From assembly GCA_030248225.1 (NCBI GenBank), contig JASANE010000722.1, forward strand, positions 1 to 64,000: a stretch of DNA of 64,000 bases, given 5' to 3'. The stretch is from Trileptium ribeirensis (Eukaryota > Nematoda > Enoplea > Enoplida > Thoracostomopsidae). The notes beneath the pieces were generated by a model that saw only the letters and a list, made by a program, of their open reading frames with translations, did not search any database and was not told the origin of the DNA. The position numbers were made by a program, and so were the translations under genes. How positions within the stretch are numbered: the stretch's first letter is position 1; each line of letters begins with the position of its first letter. Shown in pieces: positions 36,290 through 46,871 of the stretch.

Positions 36290-37440
36290 TAAATTCTTAA
36301 AAAGGGATATGTTTGGTGACTAAAATTAGCACAGCAAAAACCTATATCAGTATGTAACTTAGCTTTCAACTAGTAAAAATGAAACCAGCACAACCGAAAA
36401 CCAACTTTACCTGGTAACAAGATACATATTACATAGCTTATGAGCTATATAACCTAGTTTTATTTAAATAGCAAAAACGAAATCAGCGAAGTTGAAAAGC
36501 TATAAATTTTTGTTACTTTACTACTATTACTTGAAAAGATATTAAGTTATAACTTATAAATTATTAGCTATGTAATAATTACATATTAGCTATGTAACGA
36601 ATTTTTATTTAAGCAGCAAAAATAAAATAAGTATATTAGAAATCATATAGTCATGAATTTTCACTACTTTATGACTATTGGTAGAAAAGATATTTAAGTA
36701 TAAATCATTAGTTATTTAACCATAGCTTATTAGCTATGTAACTTAACTCTATTTAAATAGCAGAAAAGAAATAAGCGTGCTCGAAAACATAAAGATAAGA
36801 ATTTTTGTTACTTTATGACTGTTACTTAAAAAGTTATTAAAATATAATTTATAAATTATTAGCTATGTAACTTAGCTCTATTTAGTAGCAAAAATGGAAT
36901 GAGCGTACTCGAAACCGTATGGTTATAAATTTTTATTACTTTACGACTATTAGTTGAAAAGATATTAACTTATTAGCTATGTAACTTAGCTTAATTTAAG
37001 TAGCAAAAATCAAATGAGCCTACTCGAAAGCCTATAGATATGTATTTTTATTACTTTACGACTATTAGTTGCAACGTTGTTCCAATATAACGAACAAATT
37101 ATTAGCTATGTAAATTAGCTTAATTTAAGTAGCAAAAATCAAATGAGCCTACTCGAAAGCCTATAGATATGTATTTTTATTACTTTACGACTATTAATAA
37201 AAAGGTTATTCTCATATAACATATAAATTATTAGCTAGCTTATTAGCTTAATTTAAGTAGCAAAAATCAAATGAGTCACCTCGAAAACCTATAAGTATAA
37301 ATTTTCACAACTTTATGTCTATTACTTGAGAAATTATTCAATTATAACTTACAAACTATTACCTAGCTTATTAGCTATGTAATCTACCTTAATTTAAATA
37401 AAATAAATGAAATCAGAATTGTGGAAAACCTAGTTCAAAG
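36290..37440. repeat. Right inverted arm: about eight 130-bp AT-rich tandem units
   Basis: TTATTAGCTATGTAA, then a TAATTTAAGTAGCAAAAATC line, CTATAG, and a TTACTTTACGACTATTAGTTG line repeat here. They are the complement of the units at 30130-31190. Two adjacent units near 36990 and 37125 share a long stretch that is almost identical, so this arm has expanded recently. Confidence 0.9.
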
Positions 37441-38002
37441 TTTTTCAAACCTTAAAGTGATTGGTAAAAAGGTATGAAAACTACTAACTGTAGTTACATT
37501 TTATGTAAACCACTACCTCAGTATCTTTTAAGAAGTATGACTCGTTTCCAATAGTTTATAAATTGGATTTCATGCTTAAAACATATTACTTATACCACAC
37601 ATAGATACCCACACAACAAAATAGGTGCTTTCGAAGGGTGAACAATGTGACAAACAACGTGAGCATATGGTTTCTCTTTAAATGATAAACGAACAACGCT
37701 ATAGCTCAGCTTTCAGTGGGTATTGCAGCATTTCGTCTCAGATCATATCAATATATAGTCTTACTAAAGCATTTTTATTCAAATAAATTAGTATTATAAA
37801 AACACGGAACTCGATGATGTCAGTCATTAATCAAGTTAGTTTTTCATCTTAGCCACCATACGTATGCATATTTATGATATATAGTCTGATCGCCACCTCC
37901 ACATATGTGGAGGGGGCTTAAAACATGCAATAATTGCCACATAATTTGACTTCACCAACTGGAAGGAGGGAGGGGGCGTAAAACCGCCACTTTTCATCTA
38001 CT
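37441..38002. other. Right subterminal region of the Polinton, no gene
   Basis: No open frame of note. Two G-runs, one of them near AGGGAGGGGGCG, are the counterpart of the C-run at the left end. CCACATATGTGG at about 37900 is a perfect palindrome. Confidence 0.5.
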
Positions 38003-38008
38003 TACGTC
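38003..38008. repeat. Polinton 6-bp target-site duplication, right
   Basis: TACGTC, partner of TGCGTC at 29439-29444. Confidence 0.75.
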
Positions 38009-38520
38009 TGTCGATAGTTTCCCGTAAGCGTATCCGGCTGTGCTCAGCTCGAACTGCTATGGCGAGTTTGAACAGCTTCGAAACTATAAATTTCACTGCA
38101 AGAATACCTGCTCCGAATGCGATGATAACTGCAAAAAGAACTGTCCTTCATCCTTCTGTCGCAAGTTTTCTTTGGAGGCGCTGTCCGATAATTTCTGATA
38201 AGAGATTCGCTTGTTTCGACTGCATTTCCCAACGTCACGACAGCGTTGATGGTTTACATGTGCATGGCTGTAACCATTTGCGGAGCAGAACGATAATTCT
38301 CTCGCTTGGCATTGATTAAGAACAGTCTGAGATCCACGATGACACAGGAACACTTAGACGCTTTAGCCCTAATTGTCTATCTACCACGATGTGACAAATA
38401 GTTAAGACAACGAGGACATCATCCACAATTTTAAGAAATTTAAGTCTAGACGTGTGGCGATCTAAGATAACAGTTTTTATGCGCTTTTGGGCCCCTAACA
38501 GAAAGGAATCAGTGCAAAAT
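38009..38520 (+). pseudogene. hAT transposase, C-terminal dimerisation part
   Basis: The translation near 38280-38380 gives GAER, a stop, then FSRLALIKNSLRSTMTQEHL. This is the C-terminal dimerisation block of hAT transposases (AERxFSxLxxIKxxLRSTMxQExL). DNEDIIHNFKKFK follows after another frame change near 38400. Upstream similarity is weak and crosses several frames. The catalytic middle of the protein is missing between this piece and 28671-29444. Confidence 0.8.
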
Positions 38521-38770
38521 TAGGATCGATGATTTAAGCGTTGGCGCGGTACGAGAGAACGGTGAGCTGTCACAGACAAATGAAGCTTATACGAATAACT
38601 GTTGGATTAAATTTTACATTGTTTCCTTACGTGAAAGCTGTAATAAGACTCAAATCATGTATTCATCATCATGTGGTGTCAGCGTATGGTAGTGCGATTT
38701 AAATGGTAGTCCTATAAAGGGCCCCCGACCGCATTATGCGTAGGGCCCGCCGGTCGTAAATCTGGCACTG

Positions 38771-38778
38771 CATCTCCA
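38771..38778. repeat. hAT 8-bp target-site duplication, right
   Basis: CATCTCCA, identical to 28409-28416. Confidence 0.9.
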
Positions 38779-39170
38779 ATCAGCGATCAGTCCGTGACTG
38801 ATAATCGATCAGAAGCAACTTGTAACCTGAGATGATCAGAGCTTCCCTGATTTTGCCCGCAGGTAATTTTTTTACATACAAAACCATTATGCAAACGTAT
38901 TAGTATTTGTTTACTGGGTAAATTATAGCGCAGCTGATACTGACAACTGTCATCAACTGATGAAAATGTATTCATAGGCGCAAATTCTCGAGGTTGGGAA
39001 GCAGTGAAACTGCCCTCCCAATATTTTGCTGACCATACGTAAACGATTCCTGCCAGTAATCTAGTCGGAGTCATAGTTAATCATTTACTTGTTACAGGAA
39101 GAGAATTTTAATGGTGTATTTACAATTTATTCTTATGCGGTTGACACGCAAACGCATTGAAGTTGTGAAT
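38779..39170. other. Nothing recognised
   Basis: No repeat or gene assigned. Confidence 0.45.
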
Positions 39171-39171
39171 A

Positions 39172-39440
39172 ATCCTGGGTCAATAACATCCGCGGCACAC
39201 TGATGCGTAAGCTCGACCTAACGAGGAAACGGTCCTAGAAGTTAATTGATGGCGTGTATAATTTCGAATCAAGAACCCCGGCGGCACACTCCTGCTGCGT
39301 AAGCTCGATCCAACGAGAAAAGGGTGCTAAAAGTGATCATGTGTATATAATCCTAGATCAAGAACCCCCGCGGTACATTACTGATGGGCAAGGTCGACCC
39401 AACGAGGAAATGGTCCCTGAAGTGAAATTATCACGTGTAT
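39172..39440. repeat. 89-bp tandem repeat, three diverged copies
   Basis: CGCGGCACAC or its variants start at about 39191, 39280 and 39369, each followed by AAGCTCGAYC, AACGAGAAA and a GTGTATAAT word. Confidence 0.8.
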
Positions 39441-39685
39441 TGCGTTATTGTAAACTAAAAATATCCATGATCATTTTAAGAAGAGAGCAGCGTGAATTGC
39501 ACACATTTTGCAACCATTTTCTATTCTGGTTGACCCAGCCAGTTGTGCCATTTTAGTCTCCTAGTTATATAGGCTGAATGCAGAGATGCCTGCCATAGTC
39601 AGTAAGGCTCAAATACAACTCTTTGTACTGGAATGTAGCATCCATCGTTCGTAGGTTCCAAGGCCAGCATAAAAAGAATGGCCGA

Positions 39686-39859
39686 TGTCAAATTTAGGGG
39701 CCGAAGTTTAATGCATTCCATGCCCTTCTCGATATACTAAGCCAAGGTCCTTATGTCATTTACACTAAGCCTAGGTCGGGTGGCTGCCGCCCCTGAATCT
39801 CCCGCTCTAACCTGTTCTTTTTTTCTAACGTTGCAACGTGCGGCCTCTAAGGTTGACAT
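39686..39859. mobile_element. MITE with TCAACYTTAGGGGCCG ends, copy 2
   Basis: The left end is TGTCAAATTTAGGGGCCG. The right end is GGCCTCTAAGGTTGACA, inverted. Shares AAGCCTAGGTCGGG, GGCTGCCGCCCC and the TCTAACGTTGCAACG line with copy 1 at 25029-25222. Confidence 0.75.
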
Positions 39860-39869
39860 GGGCCGAAAG

Positions 39870-42800
39870 AGTGATTATAGCCCGATATTCTAATTCGGTG
39901 TCCTGCGCTCTATTATTTGCGTATTCGGTTATTTCGTTATCGCGTTGTAAATTGGAAAATAAACGTGAAATATAATTCTAAGTTTCTGAGTACTGAAACA
40001 TAGATGACCTAATTATTGCGTTGTATGGAGCCTTGTGCTACTTTAAGTTTATATATTTATATCACATTTTCATTAGTACAGTTACACGGAAGTTAGTAAA
40101 CGGAACTACTTATTAATCAAATGAAAATTTGATTAGATTTACTGAATTTATTTAAATATATCGGCCTATATGTGACATTCGGCTGGTAATCCTTAATATA
40201 TATAGATTTTATGCCGAGGTATGGTTCTTGCGTAGGATGTCGGAAGGCATAGCTTGGGCACAGTCAATAGCTGCAAAAGGAACAGATAGGTGACCATATC
40301 GTTGCGGTAGAATAGCATAAAGGGTTATGCTTAGTTTCTATAAAACGCTGTGGATTTGGTACAAAAATTGTGTATTTTTCTCGAATTTTTAGCGCACTAA
40401 AGGTCCAAAGGTCAATAAAATTTTGGTAAAACAAAATGTGCATCGACAACGATGGAACGCAATATATATATATTGAACGAGTTTTCTAGTAAACTTGTCA
40501 CTCGACATGATTCTACATATTTCATATTGAAATCGAGCAAACTTTTAACTGACGAACCGCATTAATCAAACATTTTTACTTTTACTTCTTTTCTATGGAA
40601 CTATAAGCGCGCTAAGATTTCCAAGACTGAAATTTTTTTGATTTCGCCACAAATGCCCTCCTAATTAGGTATCTACCATTTTTTTTTACTTTTTAATAAC
40701 TCAAGGCATTAAATGGAGTCCCAAAGACATAGATAACTATACTAGATAAAAAAATTTCATTGCAGGAACACTAGTAAAATTGTACTTGATTCAGTGATGC
40801 TGCTGAAAATTCTAAAGCCCATCCAACTTATATTTATAAATAGCAAGACATACATTATAACTGCATGATCGCTAGAAAGAGTGATACTGCGTTGTCAAAT
40901 TCCGTGATGCTTCTTTTTTAGTTTGTTTCTAACAAATTTAGAGTTAATAAAACAGCTTAAATGTTTATTAATTAACATAGCTAGATATATATAGTAACAA
41001 TTAAAACATATGCAAAATTATTACGTTCAAAATTACGAAAACCAGATTTAAAATATACCACATTGGCTGTTTGTAGTCTCAGACACTGTTAATAGCACAT
41101 CTCTGCGTGTCTACAAATCCAGAGGTAGACAATAAGATACCCCGTCAGGAATTTGACCGGAAGTCAAGTGACATGCGTTTAGACCATTTTATTGCTTTAC
41201 GTTCTATAAAACGTAGCTCAAAGAAATAGTAAAGTCTAAAATCTGGACCACATAAATTTGTTCACATGTGGTTGAAAATTATATCTTTTCAAGCAACGAA
41301 TCCTCTTACGGAAGTGAAAAATTTTAAAATATGTACACGTATATTGACGTGTATGACTGGACACAAAATAGACTTCACAAAAATTTCAGCATCAACTTAA
41401 CTTTACGTAGTCATACTATAAACCTCAATAAAACATGCAAATTGAACAAACTGCTTTAAAATCACCGATCACCTAAAAACGTCTCTTAATGTTTGAGAAG
41501 ACCATTTCGGGTAGGAAAAACACAATATACCAATTATTTTCAAGTATGTTTCGGTGAATGGCAAAAAAATTCTGAATAAAACGTGGCGAAAAGGAATTAA
41601 CCACTTAGCACATTCAAGATCTAACATACACGCAAATATTTCGAAGAAATGCATATCTTACTATAATTGATAATTTTAACTGAACTATAGTTCACAAAAA
41701 ATGGAAGTACCATTGTTTTTTGTAAAATCTGTAACATAGTGTAACACCCGCTGCGATGGTAAAACATGCAGTCACGGACAAAACGAAAGTATACAAAAAC
41801 CACAGCAACTAAATACACTCCTCGTGTCTACACGAAAGGATCTTTTCTTTTTGTCAACCCAAGCTATACACCATTTTGTCTCAAGCCCAACTTGGTCAAT
41901 TTTGAAGACATACATAGATAACTTTGGCACCAATTTCCAGTCAATATCCAAAAATTTAGAAAACAATTTTACGCCAAAGATGTATAGTTTTATATACCAT
42001 TCAAACCACTTTGACGAGGTAAATTATTTGAATGAAGGAGTTATCTCCATTTATGTAAAATCCTAAGGCTAAGTCGTTTATCCATGAACCGATTTAGCTG
42101 ACTCAACTCATCATTGCAGTTGGAATGGTAGGCAAAATTATATTATCTACATTTCTCGTAATAAATTACGAAGTTACATCCGTTCGCTTCTAGAAACATG
42201 ATTGCCGGTCCGCGTTTAAACAAAATATCGTCTTTTTGTTCGCCTCTGGTTCTTCTATCCTATATATAAATGTTGGTCTAGTTTGCAGTTAATTAATAGC
42301 ACAAATGCAAAATCAGCAGAATCAGCATCGACTAAAGTCTAACAGCAGAATCAGTATCGACTAAAGTCTAAATCAAGAGTGTCAGTGTCATTTTGATTCG
42401 ACTTTTAATACTCAAATAAAAATACATTTAGTAGTTTCTTTGAAATTTTTTTATTTAACTAAAATAAAAGCTTTAGGGTTTCTTCAAAAACTATCGGAAA
42501 AATAAATGAAGCTCTTGGATTATTAATTTATTGTAGCTGTTTTTTTGCAAACATTATTGAGGCTTGCAAACAAATGTAGCTAGAACTACAGACTTTGCTA
42601 CATAGAAACAACTGCGGGGTCTTGAACGAACATCTCGAACACTTACACCAGATTTTGTAACAAAATATTTTTTCAAGCCAAATCAAACATTTTGGCGCGT
42701 ACCACCTTTGGTTGCCCTATCGTTAGAATAAACCATAACTTAGTGCGGAGGAATTCGACGGCCCCCTCCGATTTAACCCTATTATAAAGCTCATATAACA

Positions 42801-43190
42801 AAAACCTTGGCACAGGCTTAATATATCGAAAACGGAATAGCATGCACTTCGCTTCCACACATAAAAATTGTATTGGCCAACATTTTTAATATTTGAAGTT
42901 ATTTTTCACTTTCACAAGTTCGATTATGTATTTTTACTACAGGAACTATAGACCAGTCCTTCAAATATTATGGTTCAAGCAGAAAATATATATTTTCGAA
43001 CGAACATCGAAGGAGTCTAAAATCCAAATCCAAGGAAGAGCGATCATTTCGCAGAGGGGTTCTAAATAAAAACATAAGTTTTCAGTGACTTACACATTTC
43101 TAAGTCGAAATTTTCTGTGGAACTTTTCGCCATCACAATGCATTGTACAGGTTACAGAAGGTTTGCACAAAGCAAAAGAGGAAGCTAAGA
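39870..43190. other. No supported gene
   Basis: Unassigned AT-rich DNA. A small direct duplication at about 42312-42370 repeats CAGCAGAATCAG and ATCGACTAAAGTCTAA. A single transposon-like end CAGTCACGGACAAAA is at about 41770, with no partner found. Confidence 0.4.
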
Positions 43191-43193
43191 TGC

Positions 43194-43516
43194 TTAACGC
43201 GTGTCCACAGGCTCAAACTTTTTGCTCAAATGTTGGTCAAATTTTGATATAAAAATTTGGTCAAAATTTGATGGTGATTTTTAAATAAAAATTGCGATAT
43301 TTTAAAATTTGAGATTACTATTTGAGCTCAAACTATTTCAGGCAATACATCTCGTCCATGATTGGCTACAGGAATATTCATGAAAAGTTTGAAAAGCGTT
43401 CACACGTTCAAACTTGATAAAAATGCAAAAAGATGCTTTCAAATTTTGATCAAAATCTGAGCTCAAATTTTGATCAAAATTTGAGCAAAAAGTTTGAGCG
43501 TGTGAACACGCCTTTA
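43194..43516. mobile_element. TTAA-target MITE, copy 2
   Basis: The left end is TTAACGCGTGTCCACAGGCT and the right end GAGCGTGTGAACACGCCTTT, an inverted pair continuing inward with CAAACTTTTTGCTCAAAT and its complement. The left flank is TTAA and the right TTTA. The interior contains multiple nested TTTGAGCTCAAA and TTTTGATCAAAA palindromes, and CCATGATTGGCTA, shared inverted with copy 1. Confidence 0.85.
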
Positions 43517-44081
43517 CATTCAAATTTTTATTGCAATACAGATTCCGCATAACGAAGAATCGACACGCTTGTACCTACTGACACATAGCAGCAGAAAACT
43601 AAAAAGGTTGTTGCGAAAACGATTAAATAAAAATATGTTCATCGTGCATTAGGTGCAGCATAGGATTGCCTTAAATCGTAACGGAATTTTCGTTTCTATT
43701 AACAGACGAATTTTGCATACTGACCAATGCACATTGAATTTTTTTTATAATTTTTCAATTGTAACAAAATTCGAACAGTAGTTATCAAACATTTTGTAGA
43801 AAAATCAGGCTGCCTAATTCGAGCAGTTTAGTAACTATTTAAAAACGTCGAACGAATCTCGTACAAACACCGAACAAGAGTATCGAACGCATAATAGTCA
43901 TTACTATATATCTATTTCTGTATCAACTGCAATGTTAGATGTGACAGTCTCTTGCCTGCTTAATGTAAAAATATAAGTCTTCTACAGCTAAAAATAATAC
44001 TAAACGTTCTTGAGTTGTTTGTAAAATAGATTAGAATATCATTGGAAAAATGTACAAGACTACATTGTCCCAAAAAGTATA
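43517..44081. other. Nothing recognised
   Basis: AT-rich intergenic sequence downstream of the minus-strand gene. No feature assigned. Confidence 0.4.
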
Positions 44082-44239
44082 GCAGTCATGGACAAAAATA
44101 GGTGCAAAAAATTCGTTCTAAAATATGATAAATTTTGTTCACGTTCACGTTCGTTAGTAAACGAATGTTCTAAAGTATGTTTGCGTTTACGTTCGTTCGC
44201 GTTCGTTTTTTTATGGTACCAAATTTTTGTCCATGACTG
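44082..44239. mobile_element. Tc1/mariner-like MITE, 158 bp
   Basis: GCAGTCATGGACAAAAAT at the left is mirrored by ATTTTTGTCCATGACTG at the right, with TA at both flanks (44080-44081, 44240-44241). The end sequence resembles the CAGTxxTGGxCAAAA termini of Tc1 elements. The interior has GTTCACGTTC repeats. It lies just past the stop codon of the minus-strand gene. Confidence 0.75.
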
Positions 44240-44309
44240 TATTTTTGATTGCAGAGCACTAAGTTTCTTGTTGTTGGGTTGCAAGTGAAATCGGCATACT
44301 GTACGCAGG

Positions 44310-44533
44310 TTATCTTCTCGAGTAGCACTTGATGCACATAAAGTCGTCTTTGTAAAATTTTCCCGGGCACGTGTCGTGCTGCCAGCGGCCGCATTCGTAG
44401 CATTGTTCCCACCCAGATCCGGATTTGTCGTACTGACCGCAATAAAGGCACGCCCTGTCACGATTTTGTGATCTTCTAGGTGACTTGTAATCTTTAATTT
44501 CGCGGCGGCTTGGAGAAACAGATTGCATCGTAC
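44310..44533 (-). CDS. PHD-like zinc finger gene, terminal exon 7
   Basis: Acceptor TTTTTAAG precedes GTACGATG; the exon starts in phase 1 and ends at TAA 44312-44310. The first 25 residues are basic (SPSRREIKDYKSPRRSQNR). A compact zinc finger follows: CLYC, W, CYEC, WQHDTC, then FMCIKC. Cys4-His-Cys3 spacing with Trp before the His fits a PHD-type finger, a fold that usually reads histone tails. The spacing is short, so a related treble-clef finger is possible. I cannot name the gene. The preceding intron carries a TTAA MITE. Confidence 0.75.
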
Positions 44534-45155
44534 CTTAAAAACACTGCTGAAATTTTACAATTATATCAAACAAAGCCTACAATTATAAATTTAGCTACAT
44601 TGGTAATATTAATCCGTGTTAAGTTAGATTCACACGTCAACTTTTTGCTCAAAATTTGAGCCCAAGTTATACTCAATATTTGAAAGTATTTTTTCTACTT
44701 TTGGCGAATTTGAACGTGTAAATACTGTTCAAACTATTGTAGCGTATTGCTTGAGCAAATTAGGGACAAGGAATTGAACTTGAAAATTTTTGAGCTCAAA
44801 CCTTGCACTCAAACTATGAAGCACTGTGATTTTCCATATTTTTATATTACAATTTACGGTGAAAATTTGAGCAAAAAGTTTGACGTGTGAACACAGCTTA
44901 ACATACCAACCACTAGATCAAAACATTTTGAGTTATCACTCGTCCCACGCATTAAGGCAATACGAGTGATATCTACAAGCAATACAATTTAATGAGACAA
45001 GGCGACTTTGTCGCCTTCCATTATTACTTTTAAAAGCCTAAGCTACGCCTAAGTTTCACTTCGATTAGACTGGTCAGTCCCACATTTCGGTTGGCTAATG
45101 ACATACGAACAGAAAGGTAAGTAAGCCAAGTTGGGACTTGTACCTTAATCCTTAC
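44534..45155 (-). other. Intron 6 of the PHD-like gene
   Basis: Contains the TTAA MITE at 44619-44901 and a perfect hairpin AAGGCGAC-TTT-GTCGCCTT at 44999-45017. Confidence 0.6.
44619..44901. mobile_element. TTAA-target MITE, copy 3 (best ends)
   Basis: TTAA is exact at both ends (44619-44622 and 44898-44901). The left end is TTAAGTTAGATTCACACGTC and the right, reversed, TTAAGCTGTGTTCACACGTC. Both continue with AACTTTTTGCTCAAA-like sequence. TTAA is the piggyBac (and Kolobok) target; which superfamily mobilised it is unresolved. Confidence 0.88.
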
Positions 45156-45356
45156 CTTTCGAAGATAATTTTTCGTTCTGACTTGTTCTTTGCCTCTTGT
45201 TTTTTGATGTTCTCGAGGTTTCAGCAACGCTTGGTTGCCTGCTGTTCGATTTATGTCGAGATGTTCCGCTGCGATATTCATTATAATCCGATGGTGACCG
45301 CCGACTGTCGTCCGAGTTAGTCGACTCTGCGTCATCGAGCGAACTAAGCCGTTCAT
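45156..45356 (-). CDS. PHD-like zinc finger gene, exon 6
   Basis: 201 bp between TTTCATAG and GTAAGG, phase 1 at both ends. Encodes a Ser/Asp/Arg-rich segment with SLDDAESTNSDDSRRSPSDY first and SKNKRQRTSQNEKLSSK last: an acidic phospho-site-like start and a basic end that could be a nuclear localisation signal. Predicted disordered. The open frame and the splice sites agree exactly with the neighbouring exons. Confidence 0.75.
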
Positions 45357-46658
45357 CTATGAAATAATAATTACACGAAATCAAAATATAAATCTCAAAT
45401 GAATTTTGGTATGTAATTAGGACGTGCTAAGATCTAATTTACCATACGATGTTCTATCAAGCGTCAGTGATTTCAAAACCACGAGTCAGTCATTCGCTGG
45501 CGGAAATAATGTGATAGCAATTTTGACGAGAACATCTTTATTACATTAAGCCGGATGCCATGTAAACATTTTTAGAGTCTGAAACATTGGGGCAGTACAG
45601 CACAGAAAAAAACCATTGTTAGCCTTAGACAATCTGTAGTCAATACAATTAGCCAAGATATTGAAAAACCCAAAGAGACAAGAATACGCGGGACGGTATG
45701 TAGAGGCCGTAACTAAGGTTTCCACTATTCATTTAAGAAAAAATCCTATTACAATCCGTATTTATTGCCATACCACAGAACCTATGACGTAATTATTTTT
45801 AAAGTTTGTGTCCAATAATTATTTTCAATGTCACCGGTTTGACAGAGAATAAGTGCTAAACACTGTTGTTGTATTTTACTCAGACTAAAGCGCAGTAGGA
45901 GTTTATCCACGGTCGTTCATGTAAATCGTGTAAACACACAACACATAGTTATTCTAATTCTTAAAATTAAATGTGCAATCAATCGATACATGCTTCACAT
46001 GAAAGAAGCATGATCACGAAGGAAATAATAACGTCAAATAAGAATCACGCGCAATTATTGCATATATAATATTATATTATATGCGTACGCAACCAAACGC
46101 CCCAACACGTTGCGGCGTTCAAAAGCACACATGTTAAGCGCAAACCTAGGCAAACGCAGATCTATGCAAATGCGTTTAAATGGAAATGGACCTAAAGTTA
46201 CAATCATAGATTAACTACATATGAAATCGAACGATATCGCAATAGGTGGATATCAATTTTGAACGAAATTTGTTAAATTAAACGCAAACGGTTTTATTGT
46301 TGTTAAGGTTCCGAATAAAAAAGCGAACGTTGTCGTCGCAGTATGGCACAAGCAAAAATGTTAAATAGCATATCTAAAAATCGGTGAGCGGTGCCATTAT
46401 CGTGTACCATCGATTGGGTTCCGCTGTTGATCGAGCGGCAGCCGACCCAATTTAGCCTTGGGCTCAGTGCATGGCTCATATAAGGACCTTAACTTAGGCT
46501 TAGTATATCGAGAACAGCATAGCCTACATTTTACTTCCGTCCGCAAGTTACACTGGCAATCATTTCATTACCGCAAAGCCACATAAGGAAAGAAGAAAAG
46601 TAATCATTAATGACTGCTATTACGGAATATTCGAAACCGTGGTACTACGTAATTTTAC
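45357..46658 (-). other. Intron 5 of the PHD-like gene
   Basis: Holds a partial inverted copy of the TCAACYTTAGGGGCC MITE family (about 46435-46535: GACCCAATTTAGCCTTGGG, GAGCCATG and AAGCCTAAGT on the reverse). A TCGAACGATATCGCAATA word near 46225 recurs at about 49148. Confidence 0.55.
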
Positions 46659-46871
46659 CTCTTTTCGTTGATCTGTTATCTTCCCTTCTCTTCCTTTTCT
46701 TAGTTGACCTTCTCGTAGAACTATCGTGGCTTCTTTTGTGTTTACCACCGGACGAGAGAGCGGCTGATTTTTGCTTCGAATCGCGATGTTTTCGCCGCTT
46801 TTTCTCCGAATGAAATTCGCTGCTATCGCTGCTTGTCGAGGATGACGTGTAGTCCGAGACATATCGTGAAC
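46659..46871 (-). CDS. PHD-like zinc finger gene, exon 5
   Basis: 213 bp, phase 1 to phase 1, acceptor ATGTTTAG and donor GTAAAA. The coding frame opens with SRYVSDYTSSSTSSDSSEFH and continues with EKKRRKHRDSKQKS and SSTRRSTKKRKRRE, so it is a Ser-rich then Lys/Arg-rich disordered segment. A longer open frame in another register on the same strand is a shadow. The chosen register is the only one that keeps frame with exons 4 and 6. Confidence 0.75.

Larger units (their letters stand above)
29445..38002. mobile_element. Polinton/Maverick-like element, 8.56 kb, degenerate and rearranged
   Basis: The termini are AGTAGATAGAAAA on the left and, reversed, AGTAGATGAAAA on the right. Both are followed by GGTTTTTAC or GGTTTTAC and a C-run. 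The element carries a family B DNA polymerase and a DDE integrase with a chromodomain, the defining Polinton pair. It is about half the usual 15-20 kb. I see no major or minor capsid, FtsK-type ATPase or adenovirus-type protease. Long inverted arms of tandem AT-rich units lie about 0.55-0.7 kb in from each end. All coding regions carry stops or frameshifts. Confidence 0.88.
28417..38770 (+). mobile_element. hAT transposon remnant interrupted by a Polinton-like element
   Basis: The ends are imperfect inverted repeats in the hAT style: the left reads CAGGGCCGGATTTAC and the right, reversed, CAGTGCCAGATTTAC. GCCC-rich blocks follow on both sides. Both sides are bounded by CATCTCCA. Removing the insertion at 29445-38002 leaves about 1.8 kb, which has the N- and C-terminal ends of a hAT transposase but lacks most of the catalytic middle. 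The element was therefore already internally deleted, or lost sequence when it was interrupted. It is non-autonomous now. Confidence 0.9.

Noticed and set aside
44060..44461. 133-codon minus-strand frame overlapping the zinc-finger exon
   Set aside because: Different register from the exon; runs through a MITE.
46620..46862. 80-codon minus-strand frame over exon 5
   Set aside because: Out of register with exons 4 and 6; the RS/K-rich register joins exactly.
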